8,536 nucleotides of DNA, from NCBI GenBank assembly GCA_015222915.1, contig JADFWE010000365.1:1-8536 (forward strand). The letters run 5' to 3'. The notes beneath the pieces were generated by a model. The model was not told where the DNA came from. It saw only the letters and a list, made by a program, of their open reading frames with translations, and searched no databases. How positions within the stretch are numbered: the stretch's first letter is position 1; each line of letters begins with the position of its first letter. Shown here one piece after another: positions 7,566-8,536 of this stretch. The stretch is from Pseudomonadota bacterium. GTDB lineage: Bacteria; Pseudomonadota; Gammaproteobacteria; SZUA-229. The translations under genes were made by a program, and so were the position numbers.

Positions 7566-7570
7566 AGTCC

Positions 7571-8359
7571 CTATTCGATAGCGGCCGTTGCCTGCTCCTG
7601 CTGAATCTGCTGCCCGGTCTTGCCAAAACGCCGCTGCCGGCCGGCAAACCAGTCCAGGGCATCGCTAAAATCCTGATCAGAAAAATCCGGCCACAAGGTA
7701 TCGACAAAATACAGCTCAGCATAAGCCAGCTGCCATATCAGAAAATTACTGATACGCTGTTCACCACCGGTGCGGATCAGCAGGTCGGGTTCAGGCGTAT
7801 CACTCAACGAAAGAAATGAGCCGAACAGCTGCTCATCTATCGACTGTACGTCTAACGATGCCGCATCAGTATCTGTCGCACTGTCCTGCATGGAACTGAT
7901 CAGTGATCTACAGGCATTCACGATATCCCAGCGACCACCATAATTAGCGGCGATATTCAGTTTCAGACCGGTATTGTCTTCGGTTAATGCCTCACATTCG
8001 GCAATACTTTTCTGCAGTTTTTCAGAAAACCGCAGTCTTTCACCGATAAACCGTACCCGCACATTTTTCTTGTGCAGTTTTTTTACTTCACCGGTCAGCG
8101 TGCTCACGAACAACGACATCAGGCTACTGACCTCGGATTTCGGGCGGTTCCAGTTTTCACTGCTGAAGGCAAAGATGGTCAAGGCTGCTATGCGATTCTT
8201 CGCACAGTTCTCGACGATCTTGCGGGTCGCGTTCACCCCGGCTTTATGACCTGCCGCTCTCGGCAGGTGGCGCTTATTCGCCCAGCGGCCATTACCATCC
8301 ATGACCACTGCTACATGGCGTGGTAATGTCTGAAGCGTATTATCTGAAACCTTACTCAT
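7571..8359 (-). CDS. uppS: Undecaprenyl diphosphate synthase (cis-prenyltransferase)
   Basis: UppS condenses eight isopentenyl diphosphates onto farnesyl diphosphate in cis to make the C55 diphosphate, the precursor of the lipid carrier for peptidoglycan and surface polysaccharides. The 262-aa protein carries all cis-prenyltransferase signatures: HVAVVMDGNGRWA (15-27) with catalytic Asp21, GHKAG (37-41), TIFAFSSENWNRP (61-73), the RTGGEQRISNF substrate-binding block (196-206), and AELYF with the Mg-binding Glu215. Residues about 156-180 (Ser/Asp/Ala-rich) form a more variable insertion. The Gln-rich tail (249-262) is typical of low-conservation ends. ATG at 8359 gives the expected short leader before the first motif, although no Shine-Dalgarno is visible. 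It is the first gene of the cluster seen here, and frr, its usual upstream neighbour, is not in the adjacent 177 bp. Confidence 0.98.
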   Translation of the reverse strand: MSKVSDNTLQTLPRHVAVVMDGNGRWANKRHLPRAAGHKAGVNATRKIVENCAKNRIAALTIFAFSSENWNRPKSEVSSLMSLFVSTLTGEVKKLHKKNVRVRFIGERLRFSEKLQKSIAECEALTEDNTGLKLNIAANYGGRWDIVNACRSLISSMQDSATDTDAASLDVQSIDEQLFGSFLSLSDTPEPDLLIRTGGEQRISNFLIWQLAYAELYFVDTLWPDFSDQDFSDALDWFAGRQRRFGKTGQQIQQEQATAAIE

Positions 8360-8454
8360 AAAATTAACACTGTAATATTATTTCTCTCACCAGGCCACAG
8401 AGCACGCCGGCAAGACTAATATTGATCATGTTCTTTTGCTGCTGGTGCTATCCA

Positions 8455-8536
8455 GGGAAGCGCTGATTAAGTCATGAATCGACATCTTGTAATTAAAATG
8501 CCCTGTTTCCGCGTTGCAAAACTTCGCAATAGCCCT
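8455..8536. mobile_element. Possible end of an insertion sequence or MITE (partial)
   Basis: The stretch starts with GGGAAGCGCTGATTAAG (8455-8471) and runs off the right edge through TTGCAAAACTTCGCAATAGC (8515-8534). To my recollection this resembles terminal sequence of IS4/IS5-type elements in gammaproteobacteria; this rests on memory of the style of such ends, not on a search. No transposase gene, opposite terminal repeat or target duplication is visible in the window. Supporting context is indirect: frr, which normally abuts uppS, is absent here. On the minus strand an open frame runs from the edge to a TGA at about 8426-8428, but I do not recognise it as a gene. Confidence 0.3.
8492..8519 (-). 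promoter_or_regulatory. Possible outward promoter facing uppS
   Basis: On the minus strand TTGCAA (8519-8514, 4 of 6 to TTGACA) is followed after 16 bp by TTTAAT (8497-8492, 5 of 6 to TATAAT). It points toward uppS, about 130 bp downstream, and lies inside the putative mobile-element end. This is a consensus match by eye only, and such matches are common in A/T-rich DNA. Confidence 0.25.

Noticed and set aside
8364..8429. 21-codon minus-strand ORF between the putative IS end and uppS
   Set aside because: Hydrophobic peptide without a clear ribosome binding site or recognisable family; length is within chance.

Overview
The window is a compact, single-direction block of cell-envelope genes, all on the minus strand. 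Read in the direction of transcription (right to left), the order is uppS - cdsA - dxr (ispC) - rseP - bamA - skp - lpxD, with lpxD running off the left edge. This gene order and the presence of lipid A, BAM and RseP proteins point to a Gram-negative gammaproteobacterium. The dxr position between cdsA and rseP is the arrangement I know from Pseudomonas-like lineages; in Escherichia coli dxr lies before uppS. I cannot name the species. All seven reading frames look intact, and their catalytic or signature residues are present.

Right end (8360-8536): no gene is recognisable. In relatives frr usually lies just upstream of uppS, but none of this stretch looks like the end of frr. The outer part (about 8455-8536) resembles the terminal sequence of an insertion sequence or MITE, and it contains a possible outward-facing promoter. 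Middle right (5394-8359): uppS makes the C55 lipid carrier, cdsA makes CDP-diacylglycerol, and dxr performs the first committed step of the MEP pathway that supplies isoprenoid precursors to uppS. cdsA and dxr overlap by ATGA. The 138-nt uppS-cdsA gap holds several inverted repeats and a TATAAT box. Middle (3895-5343): rseP encodes the site-2 intramembrane protease of the envelope stress response. A 227-nt gap separates it from bamA and carries a clear extended -10 promoter and an in-frame coding-like stretch behind the rseP stop. Left (1-3667): bamA, skp and lpxD, with the skp Shine-Dalgarno sequence embedded in the bamA stop codon.

Together the genes cover the isoprenoid precursor and lipid carrier for peptidoglycan and O-antigen, phospholipid precursor synthesis, outer-membrane protein chaperoning and insertion, lipid A acylation and envelope stress sensing. 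This is a well-known conserved cluster. I do not see an undescribed system; the points worth a second look lie in the intergenic regions and at the right edge.
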